Assembly (NCBI GenBank): GCA_951394405.1
Contig: OX596343.1
Location: forward strand, 930,001 to 994,000
Direction: 5' to 3'
Origin: Coprinellus micaceus
Lineage: Eukaryota; Basidiomycota; Agaricomycetes; Agaricales; Psathyrellaceae
Length of the DNA stretch: 64,000 nucleotides
A model generated the notes under the pieces. That model ran no database searches, had not been told where the DNA came from, and was given only the letters and a program-made list of their open reading frames with translations. Positions 51,947 to 63,000 of the stretch are shown piece by piece. Made by a program: the position numbers and the translations under genes. The number at the start of each line of letters is the position of its first letter. The stretch's first letter is position 1.

Positions 51947-53686
51947 CTATTCGGAAGCTGGGGCCACCGCACCTTTCAGGAGCTCGTCGATCGTGGACCA
52001 CAATCCCAATCCCATCTCCCACCGCAAGGCCTTATCCTCCTGAATCTTACGGTACTTGGCCTTATTTCTCTTCTTGAGCCTTTTCTCTGTCGTAAAGCCG
52101 TTGTCGACGTAGCGGAACATTGCGCCGGCTGTATATTGTGTGAAGGAAGCGCGAATCTCGCCGTCTTCGACTGGAATATTTCCGTGGGTGATAGCAGCGG
52201 ATGGGAGAAGTACGTGAGTTCCACTAGGGAATTGGATGATGAGCTTTGGCTCCTTGAGGACGATATGGCCTCCCTTGAGGTAATTGTATTTCCCGACAGC
52301 ATGGACGGCGCACTTGCCAAAGACCAAGTCCCTACAGTCGCGGTGGAAGTACGTCGCAACTCGCTTTCCACAGTTGCAAGCCGCCGTGGAGAAGATGGAT
52401 TTCTCCCAGTTCGGGTTGAAGCCTGCCAGTCGTTGCCTGACGGGTATGGTGTGTGCGTGGTAATAGTCGTAGAGTTTGGGTATGTAAAACTTCAGGGACG
52501 CTAGCCCACCGAGCTTGAGTATTGAGTGGGGTAAGATCTCCAATTATAAGGGCACTCACCACTTTGGTGTAGGGCGAGTCGCTCTAATGCAGGGCTTTGA
52601 CGCAGTCTTCTGTCGATATCCTTATGCCGGCCGTTTCGCAAGGTGTATGGGTCTTGAGGACCGTGGCCTGCTGAGGTTCCGATGTTTATCGCAGCGAAGC
52701 CCTCGCCTCGGGTGTGCTTGAATTCCCCCTCTTCAAAGCTGCCATCTGTACCCAGTTCGACCAGGAGGTCGGCAACGGCGTCGCATGCCGCGTCGTAGGT
52801 TGGGTTGTCGGGCTTGGGAACGCCGACGAAGAAGATCTTTTCGGTCTCCTCTTCCACCAGAATCAGGGGGTTACTGAGGCTCACTTATAAGACGGGGAAT
52901 GGGGGGGGGGTCTGTGTGGGCGGGCTTACCGGCCATCCCATTCAATAACTTCGTAGCCTTCTGACAATAGTTCCTCCATATCCAGCGTCCGCTCCTCCTT
53001 CTCGCTCTGGTACGTAGCTTCATAACCACTTGCGTTGGCTGGAAGATCTTCTAGCACAATCGTGGCCGATGTTGTCGTTGCAGCGCCCAGGAACTCGGCG
53101 ACCTTGGACGCCTGGGGCTTCCCCTTGTTCTCGTTGAAATCTTTGAGCTGCTTGACCTTGCGTCGTGCGATTTTGTGCTTCTTATTGTGCGCCTTTCTTC
53201 CGCTCCCGCGCTTGCTGGTACCTGCACTCAAGTCTGGCTGTAGTGAGGTGGCGAATCGTATTGCCCCCTCCGGGCCTACTGAGCGAGCCTGTGGCGCTGG
53301 GCGCTTAACAGAGCCCCCAGAATCATTGGTGGGGCTGAGGTTGTGAAACTTTCGCTTGCTGCGTTGTAGGGTCAAGCATTCGTCGGTATCATCTGTAAGT
53401 TCCCCGCCGCCCACGTCGTCATCTGTGTCGTCGTCGGTACCGGCGCAGACATCTGCTTCAAAGTCTCTGTCATCTTCGCTTGCAACCGCGCGTTGTAGGG
53501 CTGCCGTTAACGAGAACGTTGTCATGCGGCACTTGAAGACCTGCACATGGGGGGAGGACAGATCTGTGGGGTAGCAAGAAACCTAACAGGTAGGAACGGC
53601 ATCAGGGAGTGGTATCTCAATATCCGCAGGCGAGACTTTGGCGAGACTATCCAGGTTGAACTTACCTCAGGGGTGCTGTTGTCCAT
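51947..53686 (-). CDS. TET/JBP-like 2-oxoglutarate/Fe(II) dioxygenase
   Basis: Four exons, start ATG at 53686 (MDNSTPE, then an intron). The long second exon is acidic and then basic: DDDTDDDVGGGELTDDTDE, and HNKKHKIARRKVKQLKDF, ending EGYEVIEWDGR (about 52929). The next exon has LVEEETEKIFFVGVPKPDNP and GEGFAAINIGTSAGHG. The last exon holds the catalytic double-stranded beta helix: FYIPKLYDYYHA, FNPNWEKSIFSTAACNCG, FHRDCRDLVFGKCAVHAVGK, GGHIVLKEPKLIIQFPSGTH, ITHGNIPV, and IRASFTQYTAGAMFRYVDNG. HRD supplies the HxD iron ligands, the His of THGN the third, and the Arg of RASF is a candidate 2-oxoglutarate contact. The block order matches the expanded Agaricomycete TET/JBP-like family, proposed to oxidise 5-methylcytosine or thymine in nuclear DNA. 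Substrate is inferred. All key residues are present and I see no lesion. An upstream ATG at about 53748 is possible. Confidence 0.7.
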
Positions 53687-53859
53687 AGAGCTGAGGAACA
53701 CAAGGGCAAGGAAGACGCGATTGGCACGTAGACTGAGAAATCTTCTATGAAACTCAGACAAGGCGGGGTCTGATCTTATATGAGGTGATGGAAGAAAAGG
53801 AAATATTGCCCGGCATCTGTGGCATTAAGTTAGGGGTTCTCATTCCACATATAGATGGA

Positions 53860-53879
53860 CAACGCGTCGCGACGCGTTG
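53860..53879. promoter_or_regulatory. perfect 20-bp palindrome with two MluI cell-cycle boxes
   Basis: CAACGCGTCGCGACGCGTTG equals its own reverse complement and contains ACGCGT twice. In yeasts ACGCGT is the binding core of the Mbp1/Swi6 (MBF) factor, which drives genes at G1/S. It lies about 175 bp upstream of the ATG of the dioxygenase gene and about 425 bp upstream of the plus-strand candidate at 54304. The palindrome is certain; its function is inferred. Confidence 0.6.
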
Positions 53880-54303
53880 GCTGTACCAAATCGGGACGTT
53901 GTTGTTGATCAAAACTGCCGTTTACCCTCTTTCTTCCACACCATCGTCAACAGGAGCCAGCCGAGGCTCGGCTCCCGCTCTCAGCAGCATCGCTAGTCGT
54001 AGAGTCTGGGTGTATCAACCCTCTTTCTCTCATCTCTTTACCTTTGGTTTGCGCCCTACTCCAGGGCCGCCGGGTGTAAAGAGATAGCTCAAGAGATAAA
54101 GGGGACCTTCGTCCTTGTTCTACCTCTATGCCCTGCTCGAGTTCCCTCGTTTCTCTACCCCCCGCGGAACCTGGATAACGTTCAGTGGGCCTTTGTTGTT
54201 ACTAGGCCAAATGAAGCAAGCCAAGTGGAGGACTACAGCAGAGTATCCGGAGGTATAATACTTCGCAACTTCCCTTCTTCTATGCCCCACATCAAAATAG
54301 ACT

Positions 54304-54825
54304 ATGAGTGAAGCCAAGGTGCGTTTGCCCCTCTATTATTCTGACCGGTGTAGAGGGAGGAATTAACTGGACCACGGAACGTTCGATCAGTCATACCCTG
54401 TGTGCTCCATGTAGGAGGCCAAATGGCCACAGGGTGATCCCCCCGAAAGGCCAACCGTCGAGGACTATTTTTACGGTATGTGACCTACCCCATTTCTCTC
54501 ATGGAAAGGCTCAACTGCGTCGTAGTCTTCATTGGCGCTCCCGGTGCATACGGTGCGCACCCACACAAGCCGGGGAGAAATACTCATGGTGAACCGATTA
54601 CGATTAGGCAATACCTACGACAGTTCTGTGACGGGTCTACTGGACTCCAGCGCTCAGGTCTTACTTGCGAGGGGATGCCTCTGCTACCTCTTTCCGTGCA
54701 GGGCGAAGGCAGACACACTTTGTATGTCTGTTGGATAGATGAAGGTATGTATACACCCAAATCTTGCATTGATGGTCTAACTTCCCGAATAGACTCGATT
54801 TTGACAAGACGAAACCATTAATCTT
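54304..54825 (+). CDS. possible short gene upstream of Ssn6 copy B
   Basis: MSEAK at 54304 ends at a GTGCGT donor. A second exon (about 54413-54475) gives EAKWPQGDPPERPTVEDYF, which is protein-like, and ends at GTATGTG. Joining to a third exon gives an early stop in the simplest splice, while another frame gives LNCVVVFIGAPGAYGAH. I cannot choose a final structure. It could be a small gene or a decayed one; no family recognised. Confidence 0.3.
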
Positions 54826-56825
54826 CCGATTCGGCGTCGTCTACCAGCAGCAGGGCGAGTACGAAGGCTCCCTCAAATCTTACGCAAGCCCCCAAGTGCT
54901 CTCCTTCACCCCGACATCCACCTCGAAATTGGCCACGTTGACGACCAGCAGAAAGATGTAAGTTGCGGCGACTATGTCACTTTCTCTTTACTCACCATCT
55001 CCTAGTACCGGCGCGCCAGGGATGGGTACGAGCAAGCAGTCACTGACAACCCCTCCCACGCCAAGGCCCTTGAACAGCTGGGTTGGCCGCATCACCAAGA
55101 CGGCTCCTCATTCCAAAACCAAGATCTCGCCATCCAATATTTGAAAAAGTCTTTGGCGGCTGGTAAGTTGCTCTTCGTTCCGGCAACTATCACCCCGCCT
55201 CACCTAGTTTTCATCAGATCCCCCTGATGCGCAGAGTTGCTACCTCCTGCGCCTTGCGTATATGGCCGGGTCCAAGTACAATACAGCGTACGAAGCCAGC
55301 AAGACTCCTATCACGACAGGCAAAGCTCTACCCCATCAGCGTCTTACACTTCTAGATCAACCGATACCGCGACACCCTCGACGTCTTATACTTCCAGATC
55401 AACCTATCCCGCGACGCCCTCAATGCTTATCCCCCGCCATTTGCATCAACCCTTATATCTCTGAAGTCTGGTTCAACCTTGGATCCCTGGACGAGGGCTG
55501 CAATAACCAGATCAAAGATACCATCGACGCCCGAGCCTCGGAGCTCGACCCCAGCCACTCCACCATCGCTCAGCGCCTTCAGCTTCTGAAGCAGGCACTA
55601 GCCGCTGGTGGTCAGCTCCTTCCTGCACCTTGGCCCCGGGATGTACACCCTACGACGTACGCCAACCCGGTCGTTTCACCGCCAGGTCTGAATGGCCCTC
55701 TCATGGTGCGCAGAGGTCACCGCAATGCCATGCACGCTGACTCGAGAGGTCCAGCGAACGACATCTCGCTCCCACCCGCCCAGCTCAGTAGTAATCGCGC
55801 ATCGTCGCCACCATTCCGTGGCGGTCCCCCACCACCTGTCAACATCGACGAGTCCCGCCATCCATCGTCATCGCACTCCCCTCTGGCCCCTATGGAGGTT
55901 GACCGCCCACATGTCCACCCTCGTGACTACCCTCCGCCTCGAGATGGGCCTAGTCGTGGACCTTCTGGGCACCAGAAAATCCAGCTGAACCATGGCCTCC
56001 CTCCTCCTCCTCCTGGGCCCGACGACATGAGGAACAGTCACCCACCCATCCAGGAGAATATCTATCGCGGACGGCCTCCTCGTTCCCATTCAAATTCCCC
56101 TGCTCCCCATAACTCACGACCTCGATCACCCGTTCAGCATGGGTTCAATTACCCCCACCTCGTCAACAAGTTGGTCCTGGTCAACCGACGAACGGCCCTC
56201 CTCAGCGGTCGCCTCATCTGTACACCACTGAGCATGGTCGTCCCCCACCGGACAATGAGGCCGCTTGGGATCGCGATCGCCGTGGCTTACCCCCCCTCAA
56301 CGACCAGCGAGACTGGGACCGGGAACGCGACCGCCGTCCTCGCACCAGCGGCGAGTTCCAGCACCCCCTCCTGGTCCTGGCATATACCAGCACTCACCAC
56401 AGATGACCCACCTTCCCCACAACCCCCCACAACCATCGCCCCGTTCGCAACATGGACGTTTCTGGGACACGAAACCCGCCACCATTCCTCCTTCAGCTCA
56501 CATGCAGCACCCCCGCGGCGCTTCCCCACTACCACCTCCTGGTCCGAGCCGCTACGATCCAGCACGTTTCGGAAACCGTGAGCGCGACGCATATGAGGCC
56601 TCGTTAGCGGCGGAGCGTGGGTACGGTTCGCCAGAAAACCCTCGCGGAGGCCCCAGTCGCCCTCAATTTGCTGCGCCAACACCTCGTCGGTCTGAGTCGC
56701 CGCATCCCAGCCAGAGTATGGAGGCGAAGTCGCGCCGACGACGACGAATATCAACAACGATAAATAGGTCGACGTCGACATCAGGCTGGATCTCGTCACC
56801 CTCTGTGGCTGACAGTCTCATCTAG
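54826..56825 (+). pseudogene. SSN6: Ssn6/Cyc8 TPR corepressor pseudogene, copy B
   Basis: The sequence enters at IFRFGVVYQQQGEYEGSLKS, passes an intron whose donor GTAAGTTGCGG and interior match that of copy A, then gives YEQAVTDNPSHAKALEQLGW and NQDLAIQYLKKSLAAG. After another intron it reads SCYLLRLAYMAGSKYNTAYE, a locally scrambled TPR, and then INPYISEVWFNLGSLDEGCN. The helix ELDPSHSTIAQRLQLLKQAL and a long Pro-rich tail follow, in one open frame from 55262 to 56581. Defects include a duplicated 42-bp segment, loss of the first TPRs and a frameshift near 56580. It is the mirror-image partner of copy A. Confidence 0.85.
55340..55423 (+). repeat. 42-bp tandem duplication inside a TPR of Ssn6 copy B
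   Basis: Two 42-bp units (55340-55381 and 55382-55423) begin CGTCTTAYACTTCYAGATCA and differ at only a few positions. In one frame the unit encodes VLYFQIN..RDAL, the A helix of the TPR. The length is a multiple of three, but the surrounding frame is already disturbed. Confidence 0.75.
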
Positions 56826-57291
56826 ACGTTCTAACGACCCAGGAGCCTCAAGTTCGGACTCGCATCGGAGGGTAGCATTATGAGCGTCGATCAACATTCG
56901 AAAGGCGGGTACACACAGGGCGCACGAGGAGGAAGAGTCCGATTCAGTCAAGGCGACGGAGCACCACCAGAGGCGGCGAGAGGATATTGAGTAATCGAAG
57001 AAGCTACGGACTCGAGAGGAGAGTGTCGGAGCGAGCGAGCGAGAGAGATTGGATTAGACGGGCGAACGGACATCGGATACGAATAGAGCATTCGGCATTC
57101 GAGCCACGAACGCTACCGAGTTTTCGACACACGGTCACAACAGGGGGCCAACGGGCTAAATACCAAGAACGACGAACGAACGACACGAAGGCGTACCGCA
57201 CACGGCGAAGGGACAATGGTCCAACAGTAATCACAACCTTTACGACACGAGCCAGAGTACGACCAAGAGAAGTAGGAGGAGACGCTATTCG

Positions 57292-57807
57292 ATGTCGAGC
57301 GATTCGAGTTCTAGTTCTAGTTCGAGTCCGGAGGAGGATGAGTTTAGGCGAAAGAGAAAGCAGGGTAAGAGAAGAAGGAGGGAAGAGGAGGCGTATCAGG
57401 AGTTTAGAGCCGACCTACAGAAGGGTCCTCTCATGGTGTGCGGGAGCCACCGCAATACTATACCAACTCGAGAGGTTGAGAAAACCACACTTCACTTCCA
57501 CCAACTCAATTCGGTAATAGTCGTGCATCGTCACCGCGATTCCATGGGGATCCCCCACCAACTATCAACTTCGATGGTCCCTTTGGCGCAGGTGTATCGT
57601 GGGTTCGGAAAACGACAACTCCAACCCATTGATCCTGGGTCTCGTACACACGGTGTCTCGATGAACGAAGGGTCACGCGTTCGTGTCGAAGACCAAAACC
57701 TCCACCGATCACGCTCATTCCTCAGCGCCTGCCCCCTGCTACGCCCACCCTACACATGCACCTGTACCGCACCTTCCTCTTTTCTTGACGTTGGGATACG
57801 TGTCTAA
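57292..57807 (+). pseudogene. third, partial Ssn6-like tail fragment (copy C at 57420-57600)
   Basis: The DNA from about 57420 to 57600 (CTCTCATGGTG, then CACCGCAATRC, ACTCGAGAGGT, GCATCGTCACCG) is clearly homologous to 55697-55860 of copy B and to 41385-41550 (minus) of copy A, but diverged further. Just upstream the frame encodes SSSSSSPEEDEFRRKRKQGK, an Arg/Lys/Glu-rich tail. I read it as a fragment left by a local duplication of the Ssn6 tail. Confidence 0.5.
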
Positions 57808-58811
57808 GATATGACGTTCCCCGGTCCACTGCGATGTGCGAGCGTACGGTTAGGCTCCGACCTTGGCCTCAATCTCCAATGCTTTCTTGCCCCGCAAGTG
57901 TCTCGATCCGCTCACTAGCCAAATTTTACACCCCCGACATCATTTGGAACAATCCGCGTCGACACATCCCTCCGCGACTCTTTCTTGACGCCCAACACCG
58001 ATCCCCCACAACGACCTCTAACTAAGTCCTCGCTCACACACCCCCGTTCGTTGATCCAAATAGAACCAAAAACTACGCGCCCAGCCTCGACGTCTGACCC
58101 ACGCCCCAACCCCGATCGACATCCCACCCTACACCCTGAATCCTCGATGACGACGACCACTCTGTCGATCTCTATCCATCCCCGTCAGAGCCCCATAAGT
58201 GCGGACCGTCGATACCGCAGAGGCCACCTACGTCGGAATTGGGACTGGGATGGCCATCGCCGTGAGACCTTTGCAACATCAGGGAAGGCGCGTTAAACTT
58301 AGTAATTTCGAGGGGGGAAGTGTAGAAGGGAACACCGAGGAGTGGAGTACGGAGGTGGGAGGGATGGAAGACAACTCAGGCTGTCGAAGAGGAAGACGTA
58401 TGGAGAGGACTGGGGGGAGAAGAGGCGGGGAAGGACAGCTGGAGGGGGGGGTAATGGGGGTATGGAAACGGAGGCTGATCGTTGTCCCGACGTGGCCCTC
58501 TGAAACAAAGCAAAGTAGCATCGACATCGACACCATTCTCTCGGTTGCAAGGGCGGTCCGGGAATAACGCATAGGGAGGGAGTTGCTGAAGAGGTGAGTG
58601 CGTATCTGTGAACAGGCCAGATACTAGAGTCTAACCTCTTGGCGCTTGCCCCACAGGCACGCCAACCCTCTCTTAATGTACGAGCTCGGTCTAGTCTCCC
58701 AATCACCAACGACCGGGCGCCTGATTTCACACAACGCTACGAGAGCCTTGGATGCCCCAAGTCGATTTAGCATGTATTCGATTCAGTTACAAAGTATGTG
58801 GACAGCAATAT
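57808..58811. other. intergenic region, no gene supported
   Basis: No conserved frame. Short matches to Ssn6-tail words (GGGACTGGGATGG near 58240) suggest more decayed duplicate sequence. Confidence 0.35.
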
Positions 58812-59432
58812 CTATGGCCTCAGTTCTCTAGCCTGACCATAACCTCCAGGGTATTCTCCCGTCTCCAAAGCGACCCAAAGGCGGTCTATCTCGCTCTTGG
58901 CTTCAACCCAGGACTCCCAGTATTGCGTGCTCTGAGTGGTTTCGTAAGCCAGGCGTGCTTCAAGGGCTGGTACTTGTACTGCAAGGTGATCCTTCTCTTC
59001 CACCACTGTTCGCAAATGATCTTGGAGAGCTACAACGGCTCCTTCCAATTCCTCAACCCTGCTTTCGAGTTTGGTGATCTCCCTTTCCATCTTCTCCTTC
59101 TCGGCTTTGTGGTCGTCCGAAGTCGCTCTGTAGGATTCCATGAATTTCCAACGAGTTCCAGGTTTAGTAAACGAGCCCATACCGATTAGCTTCTCGCCTC
59201 ATCTGCCTTTGGGTTCTTGCAGTGGGTTCATGGGGATCTTCTTCGGGGGTTGGGGTTATTGTACCATTCCACGTATCAGTAGGAACGCGAACGCACTTGA
59301 AACCTGGGAAACGACCCCGGGGATGCCTTGGTTTTTGTCGTGTGAAGACAGGTCGATGAGGGCGCCCCGCTTCCTAGAGCCCGAGTGGGTACCGACGGGA
59401 AGAGCTGCACGAGAGGGGACCGCTTTGGGCAT
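58812..59432 (-). CDS. small coiled-coil protein, three exons (paralogue of 38814-39488)
   Basis: The ATG at 59432 opens MPKAVPSRAALPVGTHSGSR and KRGALIDLSSHD, parallel to the paralogue. Exon 2 gives EDPHEPTARTQRQMRREANR and ends at a GTATGG donor at about 59182. Exon 3 (about 59125-58812) is a coiled coil (KEKMEREITKLESRVEELEG, LRTVVEEKDHLAVQVPALEA, YWESWVEAKSEIDRLWVALE) ending GEYPGGYGQARELRP. The conserved exon-intron plan between diverged copies argues that the protein is or was under selection. Function unknown. Convergent with Ssn6 copy B. Confidence 0.65.
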
Positions 59433-60084
59433 TGTGACTTGGACCTACAGACGATGGAAGAGCGTCGACGATGATGGTAGGGTTGAAACCGACACTAGGG
59501 TGATGGGGATGGAACCCCGGCGCCCTGGGTATTTATGGTCTTCTCCCGCACAGCTCGTTCCTCACAAATCCGGCAAATTTAGTTGAAGTAATGGGTTGCA
59601 CTGCTCCCATACGCCGAATCCTGTGGCGAAGCTGTCTCCCGCATTGAACCCTTTTTTCTTTCTTTTTTTTTCTGGCTGTACTTTCAATTGAATCGGAGGC
59701 GCGGGAAGCCACAGGAAGTGCTGTGTTGGTCGGGTTGAAGGCGCATCAAACTGACAAGCATGAATGTATCCTGCTCCTCCGCAACCCTTGGCAATTCAAA
59801 CGACAACGGAACTGACAGCACCCAGGGTCGCAGTTCAGAGAAATGCGGTGTTTGCACTCCTCCCTTCTGGTACTACGCAAACAAACTTTTGCTGACTGCT
59901 GTGGATTATGGGGGGTTTGGCCTGGCGACGTCGAGGCGACGGTTCGATCTGACTTACCCTCAACAGCTTTTGAGGCGCTGCGTTGCCCCGATGAAAGGAC
60001 GGGAAGCTGTTTCATCATTATGTTGAGCTTTGGATATTTCTATGCCTTTAACCTTCCGTTGTAACCCATCCCACTCACATCGGC
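59433..60084. other. intergenic region, pyrimidine tract
   Basis: The sequence contains a T/C-rich tract at about 59649-59672 and otherwise only short frames. It may include the 5' untranslated or terminal region of the Plavaka element downstream; no inverted terminus was identified. Confidence 0.35.
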
Positions 60085-63000
60085 ATGTCGCACCTACCAT
60101 CCCCTTCCCACGTCTGCTCTTCCTGTGGTGGGGGGTTCTTCGACTCTGAGAGGCTGGCCTACCACCAGACCTTTTGTTGTACAACAGAAGAGAGACAGCC
60201 ATACGATTCTCTCGCGGGGTTGCAAGCGGGTCAGCTGGTGGACGCCCACAACAAACGACGGAAGATATCCCTCACGTCGTTCCTTCCACTAACTCTCCGC
60301 TCCAAGGACTCCGATGAGCTTTCGAGAAAGGTACCAGAGCTGACCATCTGTGTATTGCGCGTACCAACTTCTGACGACACATCTAAGATTCCTGGCACAT
60401 CCACCTCAACACAGCGGAGCATTCTTACCAAACCCAGCATTCCAAGTGTCAAGCCGACGACGAGCCAAGCCGGCGCAGACCAGACCCCGTCAAACGCCCC
60501 CAGGCGTGATGCAGAAGCCTCGGACAACCGCCCGATTGCCTCCAGGACCCGCAGGGGATTGCATAACCTCAAGGCAGTTGGAGACCAACTCCCAGAGCCG
60601 TACTCCCTCAACGGCTCAGTTTTCTTTGCCCCTGCTCGTACGTTCAAACAGTAGGTCTACACGTAAAACCAAATGCTTACACAACCTCGATTTCTTAGAT
60701 AGTAGCTATTCACGACACATGGCTTTCCGCAACCTACCCAAGCCAACGCTCCTCCAGGGGAAGCCCAACAAATTTCATCTTCGCCGACAGTACTACAACA
60801 CATCGCTTCCTGATCATGATCCGGAAGAAAGCCTCGGGCTTCAAGATCTTTACAACTGCAAGTATCATACACGCGAGCCACCCGACCACGCAGTCCTCGG
60901 ACCATTCCCCAATCTTTCGAGCTTCGAACTGGGTGAATGGTACATCAATGCCGGATCCCAACTCTCTGTCAAGGGCCTTCAAAAACTTGTCGATATCGCC
61001 CAGGCCCCAGGATTCTCCGACGACATCAAGCAAGCAGACTGGGCCAAGATTCTCGGTGACCTTGGGTCTAACAAGGAGGATCTTCCGCAGCTCGACAAAG
61101 ATAGCGACCAGTGGATGGATGATGACGGATGGGAGAGGACTCCTGTCGCAATCCCTGTTCCCGTGAAGGGATCTACCGAGGATCATGTGGTGGGGACACT
61201 GTACCACAGAAATATCGTCTCAATCGTTCAGGAGAAGATCGCCAACAGTCTCGACGCCCACCTTTTCCATCATGAACCATTCGAGGTTCTGTGGCAGCCG
61301 GACCCATCTCTTCCTCCTACTCGCGTCCACTCAGAGCTTTACAATTCCGACGCATTCCTCAAGGCTCACCGCGACCTGCAAGATACTCCTCGTCCTTCGG
61401 GTTGCCACTGCCCTCGGGTCGTCGTTGGCTTGATGTTTTGGTCCGACGCCACCCACATGACGTCGTTCTCCGACGAGAAGCTTTGGCCCTGCTATATGGG
61501 CTTTGCAAATGAGTCGAAGCATCGGAGGTGCAAGCCAACCTTGGGCCTAGTTCACCAGATCGCTTATTTCGACAGCGTTCGTGGGTTTTCACTCCTCCGA
61601 GTGTCGCATGACTCTAACAGTAATCATACCTTCAGCTCTCCACCAGCTTCAAGGACTACGTGACCAAAAGAGGTGACGGCAGGTATCCATCGGATCCGTT
61701 CACTGCCCATTGCAAGAATGAGATGATGCATGCTCAATGGGACATCATTCTGGATGAGGAGCTGCTGGACGCTATCAAGAATGGGATCGTGATCATGTGC
61801 CACGATAATATCGAGCGCCGATTCTACATAAGGATTTTTACTTATTCCGCTGACTACCCCGAGAAGTAAGTACTTCTCCTGCACCCTTCCCAACCCTCAA
61901 ACTTAAAGCATTTTAGAACTCTGATTGCCACCATCAGGCAGCGAGGGGACTGCCCATGCCCTCGATGTTCCGTAAAGATGGCTGAGATTGATCAAATGGG
62001 AACACCTGAGGACATGCGCCGCCGAGAACAGCAAGCTCGGAAGGATGATGCCGCCAGGCGCGCCTTAGTCCAGGACGCAAGGAAGCTTCTTATTCCCGAT
62101 GACCAAAAGAAAGGAGTTGCGTTTGGGAATGGCGACGTCGAGGCCTTGCTCAAGCCGCAATCTCTACATGCAGTGGAGGTAAGTTTTGTAAATGTAACAC
62201 CTACCACTTTGGTGGTTGACGTCGGCTTTTCCATACAGAATTCCTTCAGTAAAGTCTCGGATATTGACAGCAATTTCGACATCTTCTCCACCCTTGTCGT
62301 CGACCTCCTGCACGAGTTTGAGATTGGCGTGTGGAAGGGTCTCTTCACCCATATTATGAGAGTCGTCGATGCATGTGCGCCCGCTAGTTCCCTTCTGCAT
62401 GAGCTAGACACACGGTACGTCCATTGATGCAGCCTGATCTTTATCTAACAATATCTGTGGGTGCAGAATCCGACTCACCCCGAATTTTGGGAAATCCATT
62501 CGCCGCTTCTCCTCGAACATATCAAAGATGACGAGGAAGACTGCTCGAGACTATGAGGATGTGCTACAGGTATGTGTCGTCACCTGTGATGTCGGGTAGG
62601 CAAAATTGAGCTCCGTTGCAGTGCGCACTCCCTGTGTTCGACAGTTTAATTCCCGACCCCCTCGTTCAGCGTTCTGTGGTGTCTATAGTCGACGTCTGTG
62701 TCCGTTGGCACGCCCTTGCAAAGCTGCGCCTGCACACGGACGAGACCCTTCAGATCCTGGAAGACACGACTGTTGAACTTGGCAACGAATTTCGGTACTT
62801 TGCTTATGAAGTCTGTCACAAGATACCGACAAAAGAGCTGGCTGCCGAACAGGTGAAGCGGATACGGCGAGAAGAGAAGAAGGTAGAGTCAGATGCTAAG
62901 AAGGCAGAGTCAGATGCCAAGAAGGCAGAGGCAGCAGCGAAGAAGGCAGAGGCGGCGGTGAAGAAGGCAGAGGCGACAGCGAAGAAGGCAGAAGCAAAGG

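Noticed and set aside
56287..56799. 170-codon minus-strand frame opposite the Ssn6 copy B tail
   Set aside because: It is the complement of the Pro-rich Ssn6 tail, which is homologous to copy A in the plus reading.
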